Shown here: positions 22,946-33,911 of the stretch, piece after piece | Position numbering within the stretch: position 1 is the stretch's first letter | Layout: every line of letters begins with the position of its first letter | Assembly (NCBI GenBank): GCA_032191485.1 | Contig: JAVDOI010000182.1 | Span: forward strand, 226,001-290,000 | Direction: 5' to 3' | From: Leptoclinus maculatus | Lineage: Eukaryota; Chordata; Actinopteri; Perciformes; Stichaeidae | DNA length: 64,000 nucleotides | Notes under the pieces: generated by a model | Seen by the model: the letters and a program-made list of their open reading frames with translations, nothing else | Database searches by the model: none | Told to the model about the DNA's origin: nothing | Made by a program: the position numbers and the translations under genes

Positions 22946-24271
22946 CTTTGGTAAACTTTGTTGCGGACGCCTTTCTGGAAGGCCAACAAGTAGTTCCTCC
23001 CATCTGCTGAGAAGACTTCCACCGCCATGGGCTGAAAGACGATGACATACACGACATTTAATGATCAAAAAACAAGGTGGTGAGTTAAGCACTAAGAAAA
23101 GCAAGAGGTAACTTTGGTATCTTTCAACCTGGACTCTACTTTGAATGTTTTTGTGTCTAAGTGACTAATGAGAACAACACATTTGTTTAGCTGCTGCCGT
23201 CTGCAGCGTTCTCCCTCAATACCGGACCAATGTCAGTAACTGTTGTATACCTTTTAGTCACTAAGACACAAAAACATGGGAAAATAGTGTCCATGTTGAA
23301 AAATGACCATGAAAGCTACTCAATATAAATGTCTAACTCAAAGATGTGTATTGTGTGTATTGGTTCTATATGTGCATGCTGACCTGCAGCAGGTAGCGTC
23401 TCTTGTGCACTTCCTTGATGTCCTCGTAGGCGAAGATGCTGCAGGTTCTCTTCAGCTGACTCTGTCCTTGTCTCGCTCCTCTGGGGATGATGGCCTCATG
23501 CAAACTGGACACGGACGACAGAGAGCGAGGACTTTATCAACTGTCGACTCAGTTCGACGTTACGTTTCACCTAGAAAGCACTCGTGTCAACAAAAAGGGT
23601 TTATTTCCTCACACCATTGTAATCATAAGAAGTTTTATGTTTTCATCTGATGAATGACAATGAATTGATTATAAACATGTCCATCATTACTATTATTATG
23701 AATTGACTTATAAGCTCATTGAATCCTCATTTCAGGCCCCCGTAGACACCATGTTTAGACTCAGTTTAACACCTGAGGGTGACACAATATTATACACAAT
23801 AATAACTTAAAGAAAGGTACTGTATGTAACACTGGAGACTGATTTGAGCCCTGAGCCGTTCTAAAACTGGAGCAGTCCGGACTCGCTGACCTTCTCTCCC
23901 TCCTCCGGGAGGCGCAGCAGAGACGTGTTGTCCGTCCTCTGCTCCTCCTCGGGGCCTCCCGACTCCAGCAGCTGCTCCCGACTGTCCTCGTCCGCTGTGG
24001 ACCGAGACCTCTTCAGAGGAGCCTTCACCAGGCCTGGAGAGCACAGCGGAGTGTTAGACACAGTACACCAAGAAGATAGAATACTAAACCAAGAACCTTT
24101 CTGAGTAAGAACAAAGTGTTCCCTGGTGTTGCGTCTGGACCTTTGACTCTTGCGATGGTGTCCTCTCCGTGCTCGGGCTCATGCTGTGTGGTCTCTCCCT
24201 TGGTGTTGTGCTCCACAGAGTGCTGGTACATGCCAGGGTTTCCAGACAGCAACCGCACGTAGTACTCCTTA
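22946..24271 (-). pseudogene. wdfy3: wdfy3 exons of the pre-BEACH/PH region, copy 1
   Basis: WDFY3 (ALFY) is a giant BEACH-WD40-FYVE adaptor for selective autophagy of protein aggregates. Four minus-strand exons are recognised: 24141-24271 (KEYYVRLLSGNPGMYQ), 23891-24033 (GLVKAPLKRSRSTADED to LLRLPEEGEK), 23384-23505 (IIPRGARQGQSQLKRTCSIF, AYEDIKEVHKRRYLLQ) and 22946-23031 (PMAVEVFSADGRNYLLAFQK). These are the linker and PH-BEACH region. The exon expected between the second and third, the start of the PH fold with its FGKEHFYVIDGF-type strand, is not seen. The downstream BEACH exons do not follow; sspo exons do. The exons present are open, but the block cannot make WDFY3 by itself. It is 15,120 bp from an almost identical copy. 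Confidence 0.8.
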
Positions 24272-25119
24272 CTGAATCATAATGAATCACAACCCCTAAA
24301 TCATTATACGCATCTCCAGATTCATGCCATTATATAGCCTTATTAATAATAATAATATTCAAGAAGGTTTGACTGTGTATGAAATGCAAATGACCAAATA
24401 AATGCATGAAAGCTACCCAATCATTTGTAGCTGTAACTAAGGGACATCATATTGACTTCAAAGCAGAACGATCTGGGATGATATGCAACCACTTCCATGC
24501 AAAAGACATAAGACATGTCACTTATGGTTAGTTTGATACAAGGATGTTCATTCTGATAATGTGAACTTCACATAATGTGAGATCCAATCCAACAGCCTCA
24601 TCTGTAGCACCAGTAACTTGGTGTTCATGTAGAACACGTTCACATGCAAATGCACATAAAACCAACGGAGACGTGCGTGTTTATTTAACGTTAACGTGAT
24701 TCAAATGAAGCACCGGGTCCCGGTCATATCTTGTTGTTCTTTCGTTACGTGTCCGTAAAGTAACAGAGTATCTCTAGTTCACCTTAACTGGCCGCTGGTC
24801 AGCCTCTATATTCACTGACCTACAGTAGTAAGCGATAACTCATTTTATTTGAATGCACGGTCGTGTTAACTTATGATACTTTTGGTCACAAAAACGCATC
24901 AAAGTCGGACATGAATTAACCGGTATGAACCGTTAACGGCTCCAGATTACAACACGTTAGCATGTTAGCATAACAAACTCATACAGAAGTCCGACTTCGA
25001 CACAATAACACAAAAGAAACACAACTGACTTCATCTTCATAGCTTTCAAGTGAATGTCAGACAGCCCAGACTAATTATCATGACATTTGAATTCATTGTT
25101 ATTCATCTTAATGACTTAC

Positions 25120-25205
25120 CGTTTCACGTAAGGCTGAGACCGACTGACTGACTAACACCGGAGAAAGTCTGTCATTCGCAAAACGGCGCCACAGCGCTGC
25201 TGGTG
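25120..25205 (-). promoter_or_regulatory. Possible 5' non-coding exon/promoter, copy 1 (minus strand)
   Basis: On the minus strand, a CpG-containing stretch (GCGCTGTGGCGCCGTTTTGC) is followed by CTTACGTGAAACG and a strong donor, ACG|gtaagt, at 25114-25120. It lies upstream of the wdfy3 PH exons and could start a transcript into them. There is no ATG-led ORF of note. An identical copy lies at 40240-40325. Confidence 0.35.
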
Positions 25206-25859
25206 GCCAAAGATAGATTATACATTTATATATATATATATATTAAATGTATTTTATTTAACAGATGGCATTTCTCTCTCAATCGTGACCAAATGGTCAG
25301 CTGGAACATGCATCAAACTAAAACATGTTTGTCAAAAATATGTAGAGCGATTCAAAAATATGAATAAATCGCCACACTTATTGCTTCAATCAGTTTCATG
25401 ACATAATTAACATTCAAATAATAAACTCACTATAATGTGACTGCCTAATATGAATGAAAGAATGAAATAAAATACCCTATTCATAAGCTGTGTTAACATT
25501 GCAGGCCACTAAAATACATATCACCTTCACATTATGTTACTACACAACTAAGCTAGCTATTGTAAACATTAGCTAAAGTAGCAATTAAGCTAACGTTAGC
25601 TGTTGGTAATTACCCACAATTCCAAGGGGCAGCCTCAGCCACATTAATAAAGCCCATAACTTCAAAATTAAAGCAATTTAAAATGTGAAAAAAGTCTCTG
25701 TGAAGTTAAATTGAGCCAGAGATGTAGTTAGACATGAAAATAGCCAAAGAAAAATAACTGGCACCCTCAGTTAAAAGGGTTTGTCACTGTAATACTATAA
25801 ATAGCTCTGGACTTCCTAGTTATATTTGGTTTGTGTGGTCCATCCGCTGTCATACATAG

Positions 25860-26050
25860 GGGTTGATAATGAGGGTATGAGTCTCCTTAGCACTGCTGGC
25901 ATAGCAGGCCAAGCAAGAGACGACCTGGATCAGGTCTAGAGGGATACAATGGTGATAATGATAATGAGGGTATGAGTCTCCTTAGCACTGCTGGCATAGC
26001 AGGCCAAGCAAGAGACGACCTGGATCAGGTCTAGAGGGATACCTAGATAC
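25860..26050. repeat. Tandem duplication of a ~95-bp unit
   Basis: The unit containing GGGTATGAGTCTCCTTAGCA and ending GATCAGGTCTAGAGGGATAC occurs twice in direct tandem, at about 25864 and 25959. It is present only in the left copy of the large duplication; the right copy lacks 25805-27350. Confidence 0.8.
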
Positions 26051-26108
26051 AATGGCCTTGTAGCCGCTGGTCTAGGGACAAAGGTTGGAACACAAATTCC
26101 TTTTTTTC

Positions 26109-26109
<1 letters not shown>

Positions 26110-26153
<44 letters not shown>
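26110..26153. repeat. (GT)n microsatellite
   Basis: About 21 GT units followed by GCGCACGC. Confidence 0.92.
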
Positions 26154-26156
<3 letters not shown>

Positions 26157-26920
26157 ACGCTCATGTCAAAAACTGCATCTTTAGCACTAAAGTTGGGTGC
26201 TCTCGGGCTCAGAGGTTGTCGCATATACCGTCGAAACGTACATATCGAGAGCAAAAAAAATCAAATAAATGCTATATACCAGATTAAACAGCAACATCTG
26301 AGCAACACTACCATCTAAGTCATTTTTTACACACTCCAAAACACAACTATAGACAACCACACAGCCAAACTGAGAAAATTGTGAACCGCATCACACCTTG
26401 AGGTGCTTTTCTGGGCAAAAACGCTGGAAATTGACGGTAATCTGTTCGAAGCATATGCTCTCCAGGTCATTCTCTCTCTTTCTGTGTTAAAATGGACGTT
26501 TTCAGTCAATATATGAGAAGATGGTCAAAGAACGTATCATTACACTCTCTGTTCATTTCCGCATCTATTGCTGTGTCACATGCGAAAATCCGCCAATCAG
26601 AAGGCTCTGTAAAGTTCAGATGAAATCTGTGAAAGTGGAAGAAAATTGCATATGAGCACCCCAGAGAGCTCAAAATGGCTCAAAATTATGCCAAACAGCT
26701 GTCATATGATAGATTGAACATGCTTAGTGATAAAACAAGTGAAATATATAGTTATATAGTATATAAAAGTACAATGGAACAGATGGTACAGCTGCATCCA
26801 AAATGAGAATTTGGCTTGACTCTGCATGAAATCTTGTATGGAACTGCTTCACTTTATCAAAGTAAAAATTGCTGTGGAAACGTATTATCTATTGTGCTAT
26901 GATTGTAAGATGCATAGCCA

Positions 26921-27385
26921 TCACCCCTGCTGTGCTAAATCTCTCGCCAGGTGTTGTTGGCACGAGAGCCAAAACCAACCTGCTGCTGCTGCTGCTACAA
27001 CTGGCTTTTGTTCCTCATAGCTGAGAAGAGACTGGACTTCTTGAAAGCTGAGGGAATAGTTAACAAATGACAGCAGGCTGTCCTTGCTGTGCCCCGCTGC
27101 CATGAACACTCCTGCAGCCTCCTCCTTTTGCTGGTTCCTGATGAGGTAGATGGTGTACCCAATGTCATTCTCCAGGAGCCAGCGGAAGGACTTCCCCTTG
27201 TACTTCCCAAACTGCAGGATGTAGTCTCCAGTCACCTCAGTTTTATCTGAAGCATCCCCTCCTCTCTGGCGGACCACAGTCAGAGCATTCTGTCTGACCA
27301 GCTCCTCCTTCACAGGTGTCCTGTAGAGACTGGTTGTCTTTGAGAACTTTGGCAGCATCAGTCGGATCCTGACGGAGAAATCCAA
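26921..27385 (-). CDS. Unrecognised repeat-associated ORF with FGKYKGKSF motif
   Basis: A 154-codon open frame with YILQFGKYKGKSFRWLLEND, then GYTIYLIRNQQKE, then a Ser/Leu-rich stretch and a five-Ala run. The pattern FGKYKGK followed by Asp and aromatic residues resembles a small domain found in exonuclease-X-like and DUF3820-type proteins and in multi-copy fish genes. I cannot name the gene. The part 27352-27754 recurs at 40933-41339, where the preceding ORF body is absent. Short similar sequence (CTGCTTCACTTTATCAAAGT) occurs at 26843 and 42041. The setting suggests a dispersed multi-copy gene or element. It may be an exon of a longer gene; the start chosen is simply the first Met. Confidence 0.4.
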   Translation of the reverse strand: MDFSVRIRLMLPKFSKTTSLYRTPVKEELVRQNALTVVRQRGGDASDKTEVTGDYILQFGKYKGKSFRWLLENDIGYTIYLIRNQQKEEAAGVFMAAGHSKDSLLSFVNYSLSFQEVQSLLSYEEQKPVVAAAAAGWFWLSCQQHLARDLAQQG

Positions 27386-27619
27386 GTGGTCCCTTACCGA
27401 ACGGAACCGTCATTCTCCCAGGGAAAATAAAATGTTTGTGCATTTGACCTGTAAAGACAAAGAGTAAAATATACATTTTTTGCTGCAAAACATTTGCATC
27501 AAGCAGCCTTACTAATCTTTAACTAATAGCCTAATTAGCATTAATTAATAAACTCATCAACATCTGTGTATGTCACAAAAAAGACAAAATGTGAAAGACA
27601 AAAACACTTATTTCAGCAT

Positions 27620-27750
27620 TTATTTATTCAGTTTTGTATTCATTTCTGTATTTATACATTTATTTATTTAGTCCTGTATTCATACATTTATTTATTCTTT
27701 CCTGTATTCATTTATACATTTATTATTGCATTTATTTATACTTAAAAACA
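27620..27750. repeat. TTTATTTA / ATACATTTATT degenerate tandem repeat
   Basis: Units such as TGTATTCATACATTTATTTA repeat every 30-40 bp. The same repeat appears at 41205-41335, at the end of the duplicated block. Confidence 0.7.
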
Positions 27751-27839
27751 ATTTCGTCCTCCATAAGTCACATGTCATCTCTTCTGTCTAATCGAACGAA
27801 TATACACCTGTTCTCACGCTTGCCCAGTAACCGTTAAAC

Positions 27840-27945
27840 TGCGTGGCCGAACGGTTAGCGTGACTGCACACAACGTAAAACCTCAATGCGCATGCGCAGA
27901 TCATTGGGACGCAGGGGTCGGTGGTTCGACTCCCGAGAGAACCTT
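27840..27945 (+). other. tRNA-like sequence (Pol III A and B boxes), probable tRNA relic or SINE head
   Basis: TGGCCGAACGG at 27844-27854 fits an A box and GGTTCGACTCC at 27923-27933 fits a B box exactly. The spacing is about 35 bp longer than in a normal tRNA, and I could not pair the acceptor stem ends. It may be a decayed tRNA with an insertion, or the tRNA-derived head of a SINE. Confidence 0.35.
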
Positions 27946-28444
27946 TAATTGTGAAAGTCTCACCAGCTTCTAAGAAGGGGAGTAAACACAAAAGATTATC
28001 TTTTTCTTGTTGTATGAATTAATAAAAGCGACAACTCGGGTCCTGTCCTGACTTCATATCATACAATACACCCACATATATGTAGCCACAAAACTCTGAC
28101 CTGAAATAGGCAAATTGATACATTTTTGCATCCACTTTGTTAAGAAAAACTCCTCTGTCTAACAAAAAAGTTGAATGAAAAACGATAGTCAAACCTCATT
28201 ACATGATCACATGTTTCCTCTTGACAGGGAGCTGTGATGGAAGATTTCTATGTTAATCGGGAGAAGAGAGTTTTGTTCACAAATCAATAATAAAGTCTTC
28301 AGAAGAATCAAAGTTGTCTTTTTCGGTTTATTCTCTTGCAAGGGAAAAATGCAACACAGCCACTCAGTTAGTGTCTGTGTTGGAAGCTTCAACATTGTAC
28401 AGGAACATCACATCATTTATGCAAACACAGGTTCACGTGATCGG

Positions 28445-29276
28445 CCAGAAATCTAGGTGTAGTTATGGATTCAGACCTCAACCTGAACAGCCATATCAAG
28501 ACAAAGATTAAATCAGCCTCCTATCACCTGAAGAATATATCAAGGATTAGAGGACTTATGTCTCAACAGGATTTGGAAAACCTTGTCCATGCATTTATCT
28601 TCAGTAGACTGGACTACTGTAACGGTGTGTTTACAGGTCTCTGTAACAAGTCAATCAGAAAGCTGCAGCTGATTCAGAACGCTGCAGCTCGAGTCCTCAC
28701 TAAGACAAAGAAAGTGGATCACATCACTCCAGTTCTGAGGTCTTTACACTGGCTTCCTGTCCAACAAAGAATTGACTTTAAAATCCTGCTGTTGGTTTAT
28801 AAAGCACTGAATGGTTTAGGGCCAAAATACATCTCTGATCTGCTGCTACCTTATGAACCATCCCTACTCTTAGGTGGTCTGGGACCGGTCTGCTCTCTGT
28901 TCCCAGAGTCACAACTAAACATGGAGAAGCAGCGTTCAGTTTTTCTGCCCCAAATATCTGGAACAAAGTCCCAGAAAGCTGCAGGTCTGCTGAGACCCTC
29001 AGCTCCTTTAAGTCAAGACTGAAGACTTTTCTGTTTGCTGCTGCCTTTAATTGAACCAGGTTCAAGGATATTAATCAATCTCCTGCATTTCTGCATTTTA
29101 CTACTGTATTTTATTTCTTACACTGCTTTTTAATGTTTCAATGAATGTTCTTAATTGTTTTTAAATCTCCTTTTCTTATGCCTTATGTTTTGATGCTTTT
29201 AATGGTTTTATGTGAAGCACTTTGAATTACCCTGTTGTTGAAATGTGCTATACAAATAAACTTGCCTTGCCTTGAA
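28445..29276 (+). mobile_element. L2-type LINE 3' end
   Basis: The plus-strand frame 28465-29022 reads HIKTKIKSASYHLKNISRIR, then LVHAFIFSRLDYCNGVFTGL, then LQLIQNAAARVLTKTKKVDH and LHWLPVQQRIDFKILLLVYK. This is the conserved C-terminal region of L2/Maui-type reverse transcriptases in fish. The element ends with a GTGCTATACAAATAAACTTG-type tail and a short CTTGC repeat, which is the L2 3' signature. It is 5'-truncated and its frame shifts near 28890. It lies where the last FYVE exon of wdfy3 would be expected. Confidence 0.88.
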
Positions 29277-29476
29277 CAGGACCCTGGTTTCCTGAACTGC
29301 TTATGAAAGACTACTGTGTTTTTTTAAGAATATGTGTCTTTTTACTTTGGAAGACATCTTTCAAAACTTCTACACTACTAAAATATATGTTCCCATTACA
29401 GAGCAGAGAGGGGAGGGGCTTTGAAGAGGCAAAAAAAGAGGCAGGAAAGCGTGCTGGGCTGCTGTAAACGACACAC

Positions 29477-32400
29477 TTTTGGCAGAAGAGCTGGCCGCAG
29501 TTCCTGCAGTGATGTCTCCGCTCGGTGAGGGAGAATCGGACCGTGCAGGCGGAGAGGCTGTCCACCACCTCGTCCTTCACCCGGTCGTTCACCGACCAGC
29601 TGAAGACCCGACCGCGACCGTCGCCCACCAGGATCTTACTGTGGTCCCTGAGGAGATGGCGTCACAGAGGAGGAGAATGACTTTTCTAAGATGTTTGTGT
29701 TCGATAGTGTCGAAGAAGCTCTCCACACCAATAAAAACAATTACAAATCTACAACAGGAAAGAATTCGTCTTGCTCTCTTACTTGGAGATGGCGAGCGAC
29801 GTGATCTCGGCCGGTTGAGCGTTGTCCTTGCGATCGAACGCCGTGTGCACGGTGAGTTTGCTCCGGAAGACCAGCTGGCGCTCCCATCTGTAGCCTGTGG
29901 ACCCACAGAAATAAAACACGTCAACACTGTGATCAGCCTACTTTTTAAGTTTTTGTTTTCTTCTCTGATCAGAGGAGAACCCTCGTTCCTTCACTGACTT
30001 AGCTAAACAACAACAACAACAACATGTTCAATCACTGGACACCCACCGGCCCTGAGCTGGTTGTACGTCCGTGCGTCCATGGTGGAGGGCTGTGGCACCG
30101 AGCTCTGGCCTGGGTGAGCCGGGTGAGGGTGGTGGCGGTGGTGTGAGGGACCTTAGTTTGCCCCTCGGAGTAGTTGACGAACACGAAGCCGTCCGACCAG
30201 CGGTGGGAGTCGTCAGAGCTGCTGTCCATCGACCACGAAGCTCCGGTTCGTGCTGAGGGACCTGAAAGGGAACGTTGGCGTGGGTTGAGGTTCAGTAAAC
30301 AAAATATGTGGTAAATAACTAGACAGACATCTGCCTCCGGAGCGTTACGGGCGTGTGTTGTCACCGTAACTACTGACAACAATAAAAAAATGTCTTTTGT
30401 ATTAGTGATATTACAACGGAATCAATGTCTGTTTTACTCCTATTCTATTTCTATGTACAAGACACATTCAAATGAACAGAAAGTGATGTAATATTAACAT
30501 ATGGTGCTTTAAAGGTACTCAAAGGCACTTTACATGGTAAACAACAAAGCAAATAAATGATTGTTTATGTGAAACTTTGTATAATGTCGGATGAATTCAG
30601 CGGAGATTCAAAAGCATGACGAGTTCAATGTATCCGCGTCAGTGTTTTGAAGTGGTTTCTGCGTATTATTTGCTGCTCTCCCCACTTCTGCTCGGTGTAT
30701 TTAGTGCGAGCAGTGCACTCAGCTCAACCACAGACCGTCCGTGCTGGTAAGAGGAGCGCTTGCTTGCGTACCTCTGGGTCTGTGGACGGCGCTGCCCGGT
30801 TGGCTGCCTCCACCCGTCCACGGGTTGCGTGGAGCTTTGGGCTCCTGACTCAGACTGGGCTCGTCTCCGTCCGACTCGCTGCTGTCCTCATCGCCGTTGT
30901 GATTCTCGCCGCCCTCTGTGACGCCAACAAAAACTTTGTTTTACATTTTCATAGTGAGTTTATTATGCAAATACTTAAATCAAATATAAGCAGTTTGTTT
31001 TGGGACATGTCACTGTATCACATATTCAACAACCATTCCCTGATTTGAAAACTGCAAGTGCATTTTTATTCAAGACCAGCAGGGGGAAACATCGTCTTTA
31101 ATCATTTCTCACATTCACTTCTCAACTTCAAGGTGAAATAATGAAGGAAACCTACAGGAGTCCATGTTTTAGTCTCTCTTAAAGTCTAGACTGTTTAATT
31201 ACAAGTAACAAAAATACTATATATGCGTTTCCGTTTTAATAACTGTTACCGTGTCAGATTCGTAGTTAGCCAGACGGCAGCTGAGGTCGGCGTAGCCCCA
31301 GGCGAAGGTCTTGCTCCAGGTGGGGGGGAACCAGAACCTTGTTTTGCTCCACCGCAAGTATGCCCTTGTCGGTGCACATGATCTGTCCCACGGGCTCCTT
31401 CAGCTCTGGAGACACAAAGAAATATGAGAGTCTAAAGGGAGTCTTGCACTGTCTAATGTACAGAGTACATGGTTGGGGCTTAACTGGTACTTAAGACTGC
31501 AATGGATTTAGCACAAAAGACAGAGAGTAAGTGTGTGTACTTGTACCTTTAACTGGTGCTAGAGAAGGTCTGAGATTGTCCAGATGATGGAAGAAGATCT
31601 TGTCGCTGTTGGAGCTCGGAGGAACGCTCGCTACGTCACCGTTGGCTTTACCACGTACTCGCTTAGGAGGATGGGGCTTCTTAAACAGCCGAGACACAAA
31701 CACATCAACAGTCGGTGAGGATAGAAAAGGACTTTGACATCGACCAATAGCCGGATGCTAAAACATTTTGGCTGTGGAAGGTAAGTTTGTCCACTAAGGG
31801 AAAAATGCAGAGCATCCTCACAGTGGATTAAAGCTCCAGAAACTTAATGTTTGGAGACAACCAGGTCTTCATTGGGCAAAATGTCATGAAGAAGCATTTT
31901 GGTTGATGAAGTAGATGCAGACAGTAGATGATTTAGAGAAACAGACAGGACTCCGTTGACGAAAACAGTAATTGTATCTTGCTGAACACGAGAGTTGCTG
32001 GTCTACCGCTGCCTCCGTTGTTTGTGTTCATTTGGGTTTTAAAGGGTCAATTTGGATTCACCAAATTCACACAAGAACACAAGCAAACTAACCGATGGAT
32101 GCAGCGGTAGTCCAGCAGTTATTGTTTCTGCAAGATTACTGTTTTTGTCAAAGGAGTCTGGCCGCTTTGAGAGCACAGATAAAGGCCTCAGGGCTGTCTG
32201 AAGGTAAGATAAGGCAGTGAACTGATATAGAGTCTTTTAAGGTGTCTGAAAACATTCAGCTTCTGCTCCCGTCCACAGCGGTACATTGCTTTGCTCCCGT
32301 GCTGGTACTCCTGTCCGTCTTTCTAAACTAGTGGCGTTCAACCCCACTTCAACAAATCCGGACTATCCCTTTAAACTAGCCTGGAGATTTAAGATATCAG

Positions 32401-33104
32401 CATTAGTGGCGGCAGTACAGCAGCAGCGACGTCATCACCAGCCAGTATCTGACCCGTTTGGGGATTTGCCCGAAGTTGTTGATGAAGCCGATGGTGGTCG
32501 TCTCTTTGAGCGGGTCGTTGATGTTGTAGATGTCCACCTGGCCCTCGTAGAACAGGTGGTGGAAGACGTTCACCGCCTCCACGGCCGGCGGTCCCTGCTG
32601 CTTGTACCCGAAGATCAGGTCGATCCATCGGTGGAGGTGGGCTGACACGTAGTCGCACGCCAACGCCTGCAGCCAGACAAGAGGTTAACGTGTACTCACT
32701 GGAAATCAGACCTAAAATGTCACAAGAGGGTTCAATTCTTACGTCTCTGTGGACTCTGATGAACTCCCGGGGGTCGCCCTCGGCCCAAGGTGGCAGGATG
32801 ACGTCGCCCAGCTTGGTGCCATTCTGCTTGGCGCCTGGTAGATCCAACAACAGAGGGCAGACAGAACATTCATATTATTATATTAATATTCATGCAGTCA
32901 ATTATCTCAGTCAGATTGACTCGTGCTTCATCGTGGTTCCCGATACTGACCCAGGTCGAAGTTGTTGGCGTTGAGCAAGAACTCGGGCAGGTAGAAGAAC
33001 TCGGGGATGAGCTCCTTGACGTCGGCCATGTTGTGTTTGGAGGCAGAGAGCCAGGCTTCACGCACACTGTGGAACATCCTGTCAGCCAGGTTGAAGTGAC
33101 CTCC
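29477..33104 (-). pseudogene. wdfy3: wdfy3 C-terminal fragment: BEACH end, linker, last WD, FYVE start; WD40 exons absent
   Basis: Nine minus-strand exons: 32951-33104 (BEACH, GGHFNLADRMFHSVREAWLS), 32743-32834 (KQNGTKLGDVILPPWAEGDP), 32454-32666 (WIDLIFGYKQQGPPAVEAVN), 31547-31688 (FKKPHPPKRV, KIFFHHLDNLRPSL), 31250-31406 (EPVGQIMCTDKGILAVEQNK), 30772-30915 (DEDSSESDGDEPSLSQEPK), 30047-30252, 29783-29894 (WERQLVFRSKLTVHTAFDRK) and 29477-29647 (ILVGDGRGRVFSWSV, ERRHHCRNCGQLFCQKC). Residue agreement with WDFY3 is very high. Defects: the acceptor before 31688 reads GG instead of AG; a 7-C run at 31322-31328 shifts frame; one base is missing near 30151 before the GPSHHRHH stretch; the WD40-repeat exons that belong between 31250 and 30915 are absent (only 334 bp); and the final FYVE exon is not found. 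BEACH N-terminal exons are also missing upstream. Probably a pseudogene fragment or a misassembled locus. Confidence 0.83.
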
Positions 33105-33232
33105 CTGGTAACCACACAGACGCACAGTTTCACATTAAGTCCAGACACTTCGGAGCGTCAACAGCTATTTTTTCTCCACCTGTTTCATAGAGGATTTTAT
33201 TTTGAAGGAACTTAAAACGATTATTCTGGCAA

Positions 33233-33253
33233 AATATATATATATATATATAT
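33233..33253. repeat. Short (TA)n repeat
   Basis: About ten TA units in the non-coding stretch between wdfy3 BEACH exons and the sspo fragment. Confidence 0.8.
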
Positions 33254-33818
33254 CTTTTTACTTGTTCTTAATCAGAACACAAAATTAATATCCACCACCG
33301 CTGTTAATGAAAGAAGTTTGCTAGGATGTCACAATTATTCAAGACAATGGCTACATAATCACAATGACTATATATCACTGAATAATGCCAAAATAGATCA
33401 CACTATATGGATTTGGTACAGGTTCAGCCTCTCATGATTGGCCAAGTCTAGTATTAAGACAACCCTGTGTTGTAAAATGACAAAAAAAATTGCACCCGGA
33501 ACCTTGTTAATGTGCCACTTTCTGGTTGATGTGCCAATGTGTGGTATGTGCTGGACTATTTCTTGGCTGGGTGTCACCTCACAGAGAGAGGTGTATCAAT
33601 TTGATCCAATATGGTGTGTATTGTTGATAGGCATTACATTATGTCCAACATGGCCAAGATTACAAAAACATGTAATCAATCCAACCAGGCAGGAGGTGTT
33701 ATGGTTGTTATTACAGTTGAGAAAATGTCCCTTTTACAGCATTACTATAAATCTAGGATGTTTTTGTTTGTCCATTTGACAAGGTGTGCTGACATGCAAA
33801 TTACTGATCAAACTTACA

Positions 33819-33911
33819 AGATATTCCTTGATCAGGTTATCTGCATCTTCTACCAGGAAGATGATGAGGGCTTTCAGGACACACTCCCGCCGAAGATGAA
33901 TGTCCTCAGTC
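33819..33911 (-). CDS. Candidate exon of an unrecognised gene
   Basis: Minus strand: a CCCAG acceptor, then an open frame TEDIHLRRECVLKALIIFLV followed by EDADNLIKEYL, then a consensus donor CTT|gtaagt. The amphipathic composition looks coding. A second small segment with acceptor and donor (34202-34232, PGHNSLDYL) lies upstream but does not join in phase. I suspect a multi-copy fish gene of the SAM-domain type but cannot name it. Confidence 0.3.

Larger units (their letters stand above)
20484..25570. repeat. Large direct segmental duplication, left copy
   Basis: Matches 35613-40690 in the same orientation at an offset of 15,130 bp, falling to 15,120 bp after a 10-bp indel. By eye only about a dozen substitutions were seen over 5 kb. 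It carries the sspo F5/8C exons, the RT fragment, the wdfy3 PH exons and a putative 5' exon. Beyond 25570 similarity continues to about 25804 at visibly lower identity. Confidence 0.93.

Noticed and set aside
22946..33104. Assignment of the BEACH exons to WDFY4 or a neurobeachin gene
   Set aside because: The residues around ARQGQSQLKRTCSIFAYED, LPPWAEGDPREFIRVHRD and the FYVE start agree with WDFY3; neurobeachins lack FYVE and WDFY4 is more diverged.
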